Assembly (NCBI RefSeq): GCF_030519355.1
Contig: NZ_JAUMKC010000034.1
Coordinates: 1 to 44,800 of the forward strand
Direction: 5' to 3'
Length of the DNA: 44,800 bases
DNA from: Mucilaginibacter sp. L3T2-6
GTDB taxonomy: Bacteria; Bacteroidota; Bacteroidia; Sphingobacteriales; Sphingobacteriaceae
Shown here piece by piece: positions 1 to 7,410 of this stretch. The notes beneath the pieces are model-generated. The model worked only from the letters and a program-made list of their open reading frames with translations. It was not told where the DNA came from and made no database searches. How positions within the stretch are numbered: position 1 is the first letter of the stretch; every line of letters starts with the position of its first letter. The translations under genes were made by a program, and so were the position numbers.

Positions 1-41
1 AAAACGATAACTCGCCCAAACAAGAAAATATCCCTAAAATG

Positions 42-80
42 AAAAAGACCGCATCACTTTATTTGTGATACGGCCTCTAT
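42..80 (-). terminator. Intrinsic terminator of the cold-shock gene
   Basis: Read on the minus strand, GGCCGTATCAC pairs with GTGATGCGGTC (G-U wobbles tolerated) around a short AT-rich loop, followed by a run of five T and then CATTTT. It lies about 20 bases behind the stop of the cold-shock gene, as expected for its terminator. Confidence 0.75.
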
Positions 81-101
81 ACGTTTAATGATATATTATA
101 C

Positions 102-296
102 TTATATAACTTTTACATTTACCGCGTTTAAGCCTTTTCTTCCATTTTCAACCTCAAATTCCACGCTGTCGTTTTCGCGGATCTGGTCGATAAGGCCTGA
201 TGAATGAACAAATACGTCCTGGCCACCTGCAGCAGGTGTAATAAAACCAAAACCTTTTGTTTCATTAAAAAATTTAACTGTTCCTTCTTTTTGCAT
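102..296 (-). CDS. Cold-shock domain protein (CspA family)
   Basis: This 64-residue protein is a single cold-shock domain, a five-stranded OB fold that binds single-stranded RNA or DNA and acts as an RNA chaperone. The RNP1 motif KGFGFI and the RNP2 motif VFVH are both intact, and the length is typical of a stand-alone Csp. It is monocistronic, with its own terminator downstream. There is no Shine-Dalgarno sequence, which is normal in Bacteroidota. Whether it is cold-induced cannot be told from the sequence; many family members are constitutive. The family call is secure; which Csp paralogue it is remains open. Confidence 0.95.
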   Translation of the reverse strand: MQKEGTVKFFNETKGFGFITPAAGGQDVFVHSSGLIDQIRENDSVEFEVENGRKGLNAVNVKVI

Positions 297-316
297 TATT
301 TAATTTATTAAAGGGG

Positions 317-346
317 GCAAGGTAGGTATAATAATCGGTAAACCAA
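317..346 (-). promoter_or_regulatory. Candidate promoter of the cold-shock gene
   Basis: On the minus strand a TTG (346-344) stands 19 bases before TACCTTGC (324-317), an imperfect match to the Bacteroidota -33/-7 pattern TTG...TAnnTTTG. Spacing is right but the -7 element has two mismatches, so this is a weak prediction. Confidence 0.35.
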
Positions 347-414
347 GCTTTTATTTTTTGTGTAAGCGTAAACTAAGGTTGCATTTAAAAGCAAAAACCC
401 CGGTTAGTGTATAA

Positions 415-454
415 ATGAAAAAAAAAGCCGTTTGACAAACGCCAAACGGGCTTT
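415..454 (-). terminator. Orphan intrinsic terminator-like hairpin
   Basis: AAAGCCGTTTG (424-434) pairs with CAAACGGGCTTT (443-454) with one bulged base. On the minus strand the stem is followed by nine T. No protein-coding gene lies on the minus strand between here and 687, so either it ends a small untranslated transcript, insulates the cold-shock gene, or is left from a lost gene. Confidence 0.55.
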
Positions 455-623
455 GCTAAATATTAATTAATCACACAAATCGCCCCAGCGCGTAATCGTT
501 AATTATTTAGCGACATTTTACTTATCTCAATAAAACCTATGTCTCTGTTTTAACTGACCTGTGTTGTTATAATAAATACGTGTAATGAGGCCGGGCGGAT
601 TTATGATGTGCGGTTTATTATTT

Positions 624-631
624 TATTTTTG
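624..631 (+). promoter_or_regulatory. Candidate -7 element of the HAD gene
   Basis: TATTTTTG matches the Bacteroidota -7 consensus TAnnTTTG exactly, 55 bases upstream of the HAD start codon. A clear TTG is missing at the -33 position, so confidence is limited. Confidence 0.4.
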
Positions 632-686
632 CCGCCTGTTGCCGTATTGATATATGTAACGCGGCGGCTGACGACAATTTTTACAA

Positions 687-1343
687 ATGAAGGCTTTTAT
701 TTTCGACCTTAATGGCACCATGATAGATGATATGACCTATCATACCAAAGCATGGCAAACACTTTTAAATGATGAGCTTGGCGGCAATTTTACCTGGGAG
801 GAAGTAAAACCGCAGATGTACGGCAAGAATCCGGAGGTACTGGTGCGGATGTTCGGTCCGGATCGTTTTACGTTGGATGAAATGAACCGGCTCTCGCTGG
901 AAAAGGAAAGAAAATACCAGCTTGAATTTTTGCCCCATTTGAAATTATTGCCGGGTCTGGATGAATTTCTGCAAAGGGCACATCAGCAGGGCATACCAAT
1001 GGCTATCGGCTCGGCAGCTATCCCCTTTAACATTGATTTTGTGCTGGATAACCTGAATATCCGTCATTATTTTAAGGCGATAGTAAGCGCCGATGATGTA
1101 GTGCTGAGCAAACCCCATCCCGAGACCTATTTAAAGGCAGCGGAAATATTGAGGGTAACACCAGCAGATTGCATCGTATTTGAGGATGTGCCCAAAGGAG
1201 CAGAGGCCGCCGCAAATGCAGGGATGAAGGCGGTGATACTTACCACTACTCACGAAAAGCATGAGTTTGGCTATCTGCACAATGTATTAACCTTTGCAGG
1301 TGATTTTGAGGATCCTACCGTAAAAGAATTGCTGGACCTCTAA
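687..1343 (+). CDS. HAD-superfamily phosphatase / beta-phosphoglucomutase-like protein
   Basis: This 218-residue protein belongs to the haloacid dehalogenase superfamily, subfamily I, with the helical cap that follows motif I in beta-phosphoglucomutases and sugar-phosphate phosphatases. Motif I is FDLNGT with the nucleophile at Asp7; motif II is the Ser of IGSAA; motif III is the Lys of SKPHPET; motif IV is the acidic pair in FEDVPKG. The second motif I aspartate, the general acid/base of phosphatases and mutases, is Asn9. That substitution leaves the reaction uncertain: it may be a phosphatase with altered catalysis or a mutase-like protein. The gene stands alone. The superfamily is certain; the substrate is unknown. 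Confidence 0.85.
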   Translation: MKAFIFDLNGTMIDDMTYHTKAWQTLLNDELGGNFTWEEVKPQMYGKNPEVLVRMFGPDRFTLDEMNRLSLEKERKYQLEFLPHLKLLPGLDEFLQRAHQQGIPMAIGSAAIPFNIDFVLDNLNIRHYFKAIVSADDVVLSKPHPETYLKAAEILRVTPADCIVFEDVPKGAEAAANAGMKAVILTTTHEKHEFGYLHNVLTFAGDFEDPTVKELLDL

Positions 1344-1455
1344 AATTTATGTGAGCGTTAATACTGACAAACAATAAATCAGGTTATTAGTTAAACCAGT
1401 TGTCGGGTATTTTCTTTGCTATGCGTGACACTGCAAAAAGACCAATCATCCGCCT

Positions 1456-2223
1456 ATGAACATCAAAAGATTTCTACCATTAGTTGCCTTCGCTTTTTCA
1501 TTTGCATCCTGTTCGCATGTTTACACGCCGGCGCTTTATCACCAGGATATTGCTTATCAGCCTAAACCCGCGTCGTTCGACACCGCGAAAACATTGACTT
1601 ATGTTTCAGCCGGAGTTGGCGGTTACAACAATACCAATTACAATGATTTTTTGGTAAGCGGGCAGTTAAACCTAAGCCAGGGCCACGTTTTTGATAACTT
1701 TAACATAGCCTATGGCGGATTTTTGGTTTTGGGCGATTACCAGAACGGCTCAAGCGATAAAACACAGCCTAACTATTTTAGCGACAAGTTTTTCGGTGCT
1801 GTTGGCGGACGGTTCTCTATGAATGCTTTCGTTACTTCGGGCAATGTCGATTTCAGGTTTATTGGTATGGAAATGGCCTACAGTCATGAGTTTGGCGATT
1901 ACGCCACCTTCAGGAAGTCTATTGACAGGCAGGGCGGCTATTATGTTGACCCGCGTACCGATTTATTTTCTATCGGGCTAACTACCGAGGTGCTCTTTCA
2001 CAACCGCAACGATAATACCTTTCAGCATGGCATACGCGGTTTTTTAGGCACAACGTTAGGTCACAATAAACTCGACGACACGTATTATACCGATAATACT
2101 GCGACGGACAAGATGTTCCGTAAGATATTCCCTAAGGCAAGTTATTTTATCACCTTTAAAAACTATTTCGGCACGTTTGAAGTGGGAAGCAATGTTTTTG
2201 TAAGGTTCGGGTATAAGTTTTAA
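1456..2223 (+). CDS. Predicted outer-membrane lipoprotein, function unknown
   Basis: I do not recognise a named family for this 255-residue protein. It starts with a lipoprotein signal (charged MNIKR, hydrophobic stretch, FASC at residues 16-19), so Cys19 should be lipidated. The mature part is rich in Gly, Asn, Tyr and Phe with alternating hydrophobic residues and ends in FVRFGYKF, a pattern of beta-barrel or beta-rich outer-membrane proteins with a C-terminal aromatic residue. The acyltransferase gene begins in the same frame right after its stop codon, so the two are probably cotranscribed. Envelope localisation is well supported; the role is not. Confidence 0.7.
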   Translation: MNIKRFLPLVAFAFSFASCSHVYTPALYHQDIAYQPKPASFDTAKTLTYVSAGVGGYNNTNYNDFLVSGQLNLSQGHVFDNFNIAYGGFLVLGDYQNGSSDKTQPNYFSDKFFGAVGGRFSMNAFVTSGNVDFRFIGMEMAYSHEFGDYATFRKSIDRQGGYYVDPRTDLFSIGLTTEVLFHNRNDNTFQHGIRGFLGTTLGHNKLDDTYYTDNTATDKMFRKIFPKASYFITFKNYFGTFEVGSNVFVRFGYKF

Positions 2224-2235
2224 ATTTATTCCGTT

Positions 2236-3285
2236 TTGCCTCCCGCCAAACCCCATAATATCGATTGGATAAGTAACATCCGGCTGGTTGCGCTGTATGC
2301 CGTTATCATCCTGCATGTTACTTCCCAGCCATTGATGCAATATGGCAAGGTACCGATGAGCGATTGGTGGGTGGCCGACTTTTTCAATGCCATAGTCCGC
2401 TTTGCCGTACCTGTTTTTGTAATGGTTACCGGCGCCTTGCTATTACACCGTGAATACCAGATAGGTTCTTTCCTTAAAAAAAGACTGATAAGGGTTGTTA
2501 TCCCGTTTATTTTCTGGAGCTTGGTTTATGTAGGCTATTCCTGGTATAACGAGGACATAACATTTACCGATGATGCATGGCGGAATATTGTCATGGTGCT
2601 TCGCTTGCTCAAAACGGGCAGCGCTTATCATCTGTGGTACGTTTATATGCTCATCGGGCTTTACTTCTTTATCCCGGTTATTGGCAAGTTTGTGCGTAAT
2701 GCGTCTGAAAGAGAAATACTTTATTTTTTAGCGGTTTGGTTTGTGGTTATACTGTTATCACAACCTTATTTATTGCGATATAATCCATCTGTAGATATGC
2801 ATTATTTTGCCGGGTTTGCAGGCTATCTGGTGTTGGGGCATTATCTTGCTTTTAAAGATTTCGCGGTCAAACGCCTGCAATTGTGGATGGTATTGCTTTT
2901 TGCGGCAAGCGTTGGGCTGATTGCCCTTGGTTCACGTCTTTTAGCCGGTGGCAGCGCATGGCCGGGGACTATGTTTTATGAGCCGGTTAGTCCGCTGGTA
3001 GTACTGTTATCGGGCAGCGCTTTTATGGCATTTAAGCTATCGAAGAGCACGCTGTCGCCGGGTATAAAGCGCGTTCGCGATTTTGCGGGGAATTTTAATT
3101 ATGGTATTTATCTGGCTCATGCCCTGATACTTTTTTTGCTTGATGATTTACTGGGCATCAACTATAAACTCTGTACGCCGGTTGTTTCCATCCCTTTAAC
3201 CGCGCTGATTTGTTTGTTAATTACCCTGGCCCTGGTTTGGGTGGTGAATAAGATTCCGCTTGTTGGGAGATGGATATCGGGATGA
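2236..3285 (+). CDS. Acyltransferase-3 family membrane protein
   Basis: This 349-residue integral membrane protein has about ten hydrophobic segments and the N-terminal acyltransferase-3 signature, RLVALYAVIILH, where the His at the end of the first helix is the conserved catalytic residue. Family members (OafA/WecH type) transfer acetyl or other acyl groups to surface polysaccharides or lipids. The best start is TTG at 2236, 12 bases after the preceding stop, which is in the same frame; there is no ATG until residue 34, inside the conserved region. Neighbours are a lipoprotein and a lipid-linked-sugar type glycosyltransferase, which fits a role in envelope glycan modification. The substrate is unknown. 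Confidence 0.82.
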   Translation: MPPAKPHNIDWISNIRLVALYAVIILHVTSQPLMQYGKVPMSDWWVADFFNAIVRFAVPVFVMVTGALLLHREYQIGSFLKKRLIRVVIPFIFWSLVYVGYSWYNEDITFTDDAWRNIVMVLRLLKTGSAYHLWYVYMLIGLYFFIPVIGKFVRNASEREILYFLAVWFVVILLSQPYLLRYNPSVDMHYFAGFAGYLVLGHYLAFKDFAVKRLQLWMVLLFAASVGLIALGSRLLAGGSAWPGTMFYEPVSPLVVLLSGSAFMAFKLSKSTLSPGIKRVRDFAGNFNYGIYLAHALILFLLDDLLGINYKLCTPVVSIPLTALICLLITLALVWVVNKIPLVGRWISG

Positions 3286-3806
3286 TACGAACAAGCTGTA
3301 ACTGTCACACTGTTTCAGTAAGAAGAATGGGACAGGCATGACAGGCGTGACAATTCCTAAAGCAGCGTATAATGATGTAATAAATAATGCAGGAATGGTA
3401 CTATTTGTCACAGTTGTCACACTGTTTCAGTTCCGGTAATGTGACAGATGAGACAGGTCAACAAGACTATTCAATACATATTTTTTATTTAACAGTACAG
3501 TCCACTGTTACAAGTGTCACAGCTGTCACGGTGTTTCAGTATAAATAGTGTGACAGTGTGATAATGCCGTGGTTATTTAGGTAAAATATTAATATAAATT
3601 ATAATATATATATATTAAATATAAATGATCTAAGCAATGTTATTCTTCTGAGAAAATCTTAGGAGCTTTTGTTGATTGTCACACTGTCACACAAAACATG
3701 TAGTGACAACTGTGACAGCCGTGACAAGCCGCTTTAAACAAAATCCCTGATAATTAGTATTTTTTTTGGAGATTTGCGCCTTGCAAACCCTGCTCATTTT
3801 ATTTGG
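3286..3806. other. Repeat-filled intergenic region
   Basis: This 521-base gap is filled by the TGTCAC palindromes, plus a very AT-rich stretch at 3577-3630. No coding sequence is visible. The end (3760-3780) is T-rich and may contain the promoter of the glycosyltransferase. Confidence 0.6.
3301..3727. repeat. Array of TGTCAC palindromic repeat units
   Basis: The gap holds many copies of TGTCAC and its complement GTGACA. Three units carry TGTCAC..TGTTTCAGT, with TGTTTCAG at 3311-3318, 3423-3430 and 3532-3539 (112 and 109 bases apart). Each is followed by an inverted GTGACA-type arm, so each can fold into a hairpin with TGTTTCAG in the loop. A fourth inverted pair at 3676-3727 lacks the TGTTTCAG core. 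There is no regular spacer and no cas gene, so it is not CRISPR. It resembles a degenerate family of REP/BIME-like palindromes. Confidence 0.7.
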
Positions 3807-5432
3807 ATGAAGAAACTTACCGAAGGCAATGCGGCGCGTTACACCGTTGCCATAATCATCATTACATTTTTTATCCGTTGCCTTATTGCCGCCTACACTG
3901 GCCTCGGTATCGGCGAATCGTACTATTATCGTGGCGCACTTAACTTTGATTTAAGCTATTTCGACCAGCCGCCTCTGTTCTTCTGGCTGAGTGGCATCAG
4001 CGTAAAAATATTCGGCTTAACCAATTTTGGATTGCGTTTTCCGGCAGTGCTGCTGTTTACAGGCACAAGCTGGCTGCTTTTTCTCATCACCAAAAGAATG
4101 TTTACAGCAAAGGGCGGCTTTTGGGCGGTCGCTTTGTTTAACCTGAGCGCTGTATTTACCATATCGGTTGGCTGCTGGTTCCAGCCCGACGCTCCCTTAA
4201 TGTTCTTCTGGCTGCTGGCTACTTACTATATCGTACAACTAATGGTTGCGCCGGGCACAGAAAAATCCGAGGTGACCCGCAATACCCGCAGAACATGGCT
4301 CCTTTGGCTGGCAGTTGGCGTTAGCATGGGTTTTGCCACATTAAGTAAATACCATGTGCTGTTCTTGTTCGCCGGGGTATTTATGTATGTGGCTACCAAT
4401 AAAAGCCAACGGCACTGGCTGCGCCACCCGGGGCCGTATATCGCGGTACTGATCACCATTATTATGGCATCGCCTATTCTTTGGTGGAATGCCCATAACG
4501 GATGGGTGTCATTCGTTTTCCAGGGCTCAAGGGCCGGGGCAGGCGAACATTTTAAATTACACCCTGATTGGTTTTTCCGCAGCATCGGCGGACAGGCAGC
4601 AGTAATATTGCCGTGGATATGGTTTCCCATCGTACGGCAGCTATTTATATCTTACAAACTGCGCAAACAGCTGCTGGCTTACAGTTTTAGCTTTTGGATG
4701 GCGGTATTGCCAATCGTGTTTTTTACGGTAGTTACTTTATGGTCGGATCTGCAGTTTCACTTCCACTGGCAGGCCCCAGGCTATATGATGCTGTTTATAC
4801 CGCTGGGTTTCGCGACAGACAAATGCGTGAGCACTGAAGGAGCAGGATCGCGCCTGACAAGAAGGTGGGTACGGTTTTCTTTTTATTTTACCGTAATCAC
4901 CATTGGCGTGCTCGGTACACACATGGTTACAGGCTTCTGGCAATCATACGGCCCGAAATGGATAGTCAATAAATTGCACGGCGATAATAACGACCCAACT
5001 ATACAAGGTGTGGATTATACCGATATATTAAAAAGATTTGATAAAGAGGGCTGGACGAATAATCCGGTTGTTTTTGCCGGAAGCCCGCGCTGGTGGCTGA
5101 TGGGTAAGGTGGATTGGGCCCTTAAAGGCAAAAAAGACATCGTGGTTTTCAATAGCGATCCGCGTAACCTCGCTTTCCTGGTCGACCCTAAAAAACTGCT
5201 TGGTAAGGATGCGGTGATCATTAGCGACCATGAGGAGCAGGATGTAAAGAAAGATGCGACACCGTTTTTCGACAGCATTAAGCAATTACCGGACATCTCC
5301 ATCATTCGCAGTGGTATTGTAGAATACAAGCTGCAGGTATTTTATGGCAGGAATTTTCACCTGCCCGCAGAAAAGCGCATGGACTTACCCGTTTACAGGC
5401 AATTGTTAGGTTTGCCGCCGTTCGGGAATTAA
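3807..5432 (+). CDS. Glycosyltransferase family 39 / ArnT-like membrane protein
   Basis: This 541-residue protein has the layout of GT-C glycosyltransferases (PMT/ArnT type), which use polyprenyl-phosphate sugars to glycosylate lipids or proteins on the outer face of the inner membrane. A first helix is followed by a periplasmic loop with GESYYYRGA and the conserved YFDQPPLFFW, then GLRFPAVL, then about ten more membrane helices and a soluble C-terminal domain from about residue 390. The usual acidic pair of the first loop is Gly-Glu here, leaving one acidic residue. I chose ATG at 3807; a TTG at 3774 would add eleven residues with no membrane or family character. The sugar donor and the acceptor are unknown. 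Confidence 0.85.
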   Translation: MKKLTEGNAARYTVAIIIITFFIRCLIAAYTGLGIGESYYYRGALNFDLSYFDQPPLFFWLSGISVKIFGLTNFGLRFPAVLLFTGTSWLLFLITKRMFTAKGGFWAVALFNLSAVFTISVGCWFQPDAPLMFFWLLATYYIVQLMVAPGTEKSEVTRNTRRTWLLWLAVGVSMGFATLSKYHVLFLFAGVFMYVATNKSQRHWLRHPGPYIAVLITIIMASPILWWNAHNGWVSFVFQGSRAGAGEHFKLHPDWFFRSIGGQAAVILPWIWFPIVRQLFISYKLRKQLLAYSFSFWMAVLPIVFFTVVTLWSDLQFHFHWQAPGYMMLFIPLGFATDKCVSTEGAGSRLTRRWVRFSFYFTVITIGVLGTHMVTGFWQSYGPKWIVNKLHGDNNDPTIQGVDYTDILKRFDKEGWTNNPVVFAGSPRWWLMGKVDWALKGKKDIVVFNSDPRNLAFLVDPKKLLGKDAVIISDHEEQDVKKDATPFFDSIKQLPDISIIRSGIVEYKLQVFYGRNFHLPAEKRMDLPVYRQLLGLPPFGN

Positions 5433-5518
5433 TAAGCGCTTTTTTAGCATCGGGCGTACTTCGCAAACAGCTGTTACAAAATTCACTACTAAAACAAAGA
5501 TACTTGTTATAACCCCTG

Positions 5519-7309
5519 ATGAATTTATTTAGGTACTGCACTTTTGAATTCCGGAAAACTCCTGTTAAAAATGCTTGTCATTCGTTTCGGTTCCTGAATT
5601 TGGTATTTTTTTTCTTTCTATTTCCATTTGCATCGTCAGCACAAAACCCCGGTATTATTCCGTTGCCTAAAACTTACACGCTAAGTGATGGCAAGTTTAT
5701 GTTAGGCAACAACGCCATCATCGGCATGAATAATGCGTCGTTGCTCCCTCAGGCAAATTACCTGCAAACGGAACTGCAAAAGTCTGCCGGAATTGCTATT
5801 GCAGCCGACCAGGCTGAGGGAAAGGCGACGATTGACCTACAATTGGTTAAGCGGGATGAATTGCCCGGCTCCTACATTCTTAAAATAGCACCGGAAAGAA
5901 TAACCATCGCTTCGGCAAGCAATGAGGGGATATTTTACGGGCTGGTATCGTTATTACAAATGGTACGGACGGCTTCGTCAGCAAGTGTTTTGCAACTACA
6001 GGCCTGTGAGATCACTGATAGTCCGCGGTTTCAATGGCGTGGTTTTATGCTGGATGAATCGAGACATTTTTTTGGTAAAGAAAAGGTAAAACAATTGTTG
6101 GATTGGATGGCTTTTTACAAGCTTAACAAATTTCACTGGCACCTTACGGACGTGGACGGCTGGCGGATAGAAATCAAAAAATATCCAAAGCTTACGACCG
6201 TTGGGGGCATCGGCAATAAAACGGACACGCTGGCCGAAGCGAAATTTTATACCCAGGCCGAAATAAAGGAAATTGTGGATTATGCCGCAGCCAGGTTTAT
6301 CACCGTGATACCTGAAATTGACATGCCTGGCCATGCTACTGCCGCCAATAAAGCTTACCCCGAATACAGCGGCGGCAGTATAGCCAAATATCCAAATTTT
6401 ACCTTCGATCCATCCAATGAAAATACTTATCAATTCCTGTCTGATATATTAAAGGAAACTAATTCTTTATTTCCATCGGGTATGATTCACCTGGGCGGTG
6501 ATGAGGTTGCTTTAGGCATGCAGGCCTGGGCAGGCAGGCCGTCGATTATGGAGATGATGGCGAAGAATAATTTTACCTCGCTTGCCGACCTGGAACATTA
6601 CTTTTTTCGCCGGATGACGGATTCTGTCCTTAGGATGGGTGATAAGATATTATGTTGGGACGAAGCTGCCGAGAGTGATCTGCCGGCTGGTAAAACCATC
6701 GTATTTTGGTGGAGACAGAATGTGCCATCACAATTAAAACTGGCGCTCGACAAAAAATACCAGGTGGTGCTATGCCCAAGGCTGCCATTTTATTTTGATT
6801 TTGTGGAGGACAAAAGCCATGTGTCGGGCCGGAGGTGGAGCGGCGGAACTTTCAACAGTGTGAGCAGCGTTTATAATTTTCCTTACCGGGAATTCCCCCG
6901 GGATGAGCTGAACTCTAAGCTGGTGCTGGGGATACAGGCCAATGTCTGGACGGAACTGATCGGTTCTCCCAGGCGGCTTGACTTTATGACGTTCCCCCGT
7001 ATGGCAGCCCTTGCAGAGGCGGCGTGGACAGATTCGGCAAGAAAAGACGAGGCATCCTTCAACGAGCGGCTGAAGGCAAATTTCCCTTTGTACGATAAAG
7101 ACAATATCTATTACTATAATCCTTTCGACCCGGGCGCGCACCCGGAGGCAATTGATTTTGCGCCAAAACCCGTCTTTAAGGCAGAGAGGTACAGCCGCCA
7201 CAGCCGCATAAAGAAATCAAAGAGGCATCATAGCAAAGAGCATACAGGCAAAGCCCGTTCAAAAAAATCTCATGTAAAACCTGCACGAAAGAAACGAAAG
7301 CATGGCTGA
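5519..7309 (+). CDS. Secreted beta-N-acetylhexosaminidase (GH20)
   Basis: This 596-residue enzyme should remove terminal N-acetylglucosamine or N-acetylgalactosamine from glycans. A signal peptide ends near SSA-QNP (residue 41). The GH20 N-terminal alpha/beta domain covers about 42-165 and the catalytic barrel starts at DSPRFQWRGFMLDESRHFF. The substrate-assisted catalytic pair is Asp328-Glu329 in HLGGDEV, and the HWHLTDVDGWR and PEIDMPGH motifs are intact. The last 40 residues (about 557-596) form an unusual Lys/Arg/His-rich tail not needed for GH20 activity. A GH30-like glycosidase follows 101 bases downstream, suggesting joint glycan breakdown. Function is secure; location after secretion (periplasm or surface) is inferred. 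Confidence 0.93.
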   Translation: MNLFRYCTFEFRKTPVKNACHSFRFLNLVFFFFLFPFASSAQNPGIIPLPKTYTLSDGKFMLGNNAIIGMNNASLLPQANYLQTELQKSAGIAIAADQAEGKATIDLQLVKRDELPGSYILKIAPERITIASASNEGIFYGLVSLLQMVRTASSASVLQLQACEITDSPRFQWRGFMLDESRHFFGKEKVKQLLDWMAFYKLNKFHWHLTDVDGWRIEIKKYPKLTTVGGIGNKTDTLAEAKFYTQAEIKEIVDYAAARFITVIPEIDMPGHATAANKAYPEYSGGSIAKYPNFTFDPSNENTYQFLSDILKETNSLFPSGMIHLGGDEVALGMQAWAGRPSIMEMMAKNNFTSLADLEHYFFRRMTDSVLRMGDKILCWDEAAESDLPAGKTIVFWWRQNVPSQLKLALDKKYQVVLCPRLPFYFDFVEDKSHVSGRRWSGGTFNSVSSVYNFPYREFPRDELNSKLVLGIQANVWTELIGSPRRLDFMTFPRMAALAEAAWTDSARKDEASFNERLKANFPLYDKDNIYYYNPFDPGAHPEAIDFAPKPVFKAERYSRHSRIKKSKRHHSKEHTGKARSKKSHVKPARKKRKHG

Positions 7310-7410
7310 TAGGCAAATATCCGCTTACGATGTGCATAAATTTCATTAACCTTTTGGTGTGCAATACCGTTAAATTTAACCGCCGGTAAAAACAGGCCGG
7401 CCATGTTAAT

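Larger units (their letters stand above)
297..686. other. Intergenic region between cold-shock and HAD genes
   Basis: These 390 bases hold a weak cold-shock promoter (317-346), the orphan minus-strand hairpin (415-454) and a candidate -7 element for the HAD gene (624-631). I see no convincing open reading frame or known RNA in 455-620. Confidence 0.6.

Noticed and set aside
3301..3727. CRISPR-like repeat spacing
   Set aside because: The units are palindromic, diverged and irregular, the distances are about 110 bases, and no cas gene is near. It fits intergenic palindromes better.
3774..3806. TTG start giving eleven more residues on the glycosyltransferase
   Set aside because: The added residues are not conserved-looking and lie within the probable promoter or leader; ATG at 3807 is more credible.
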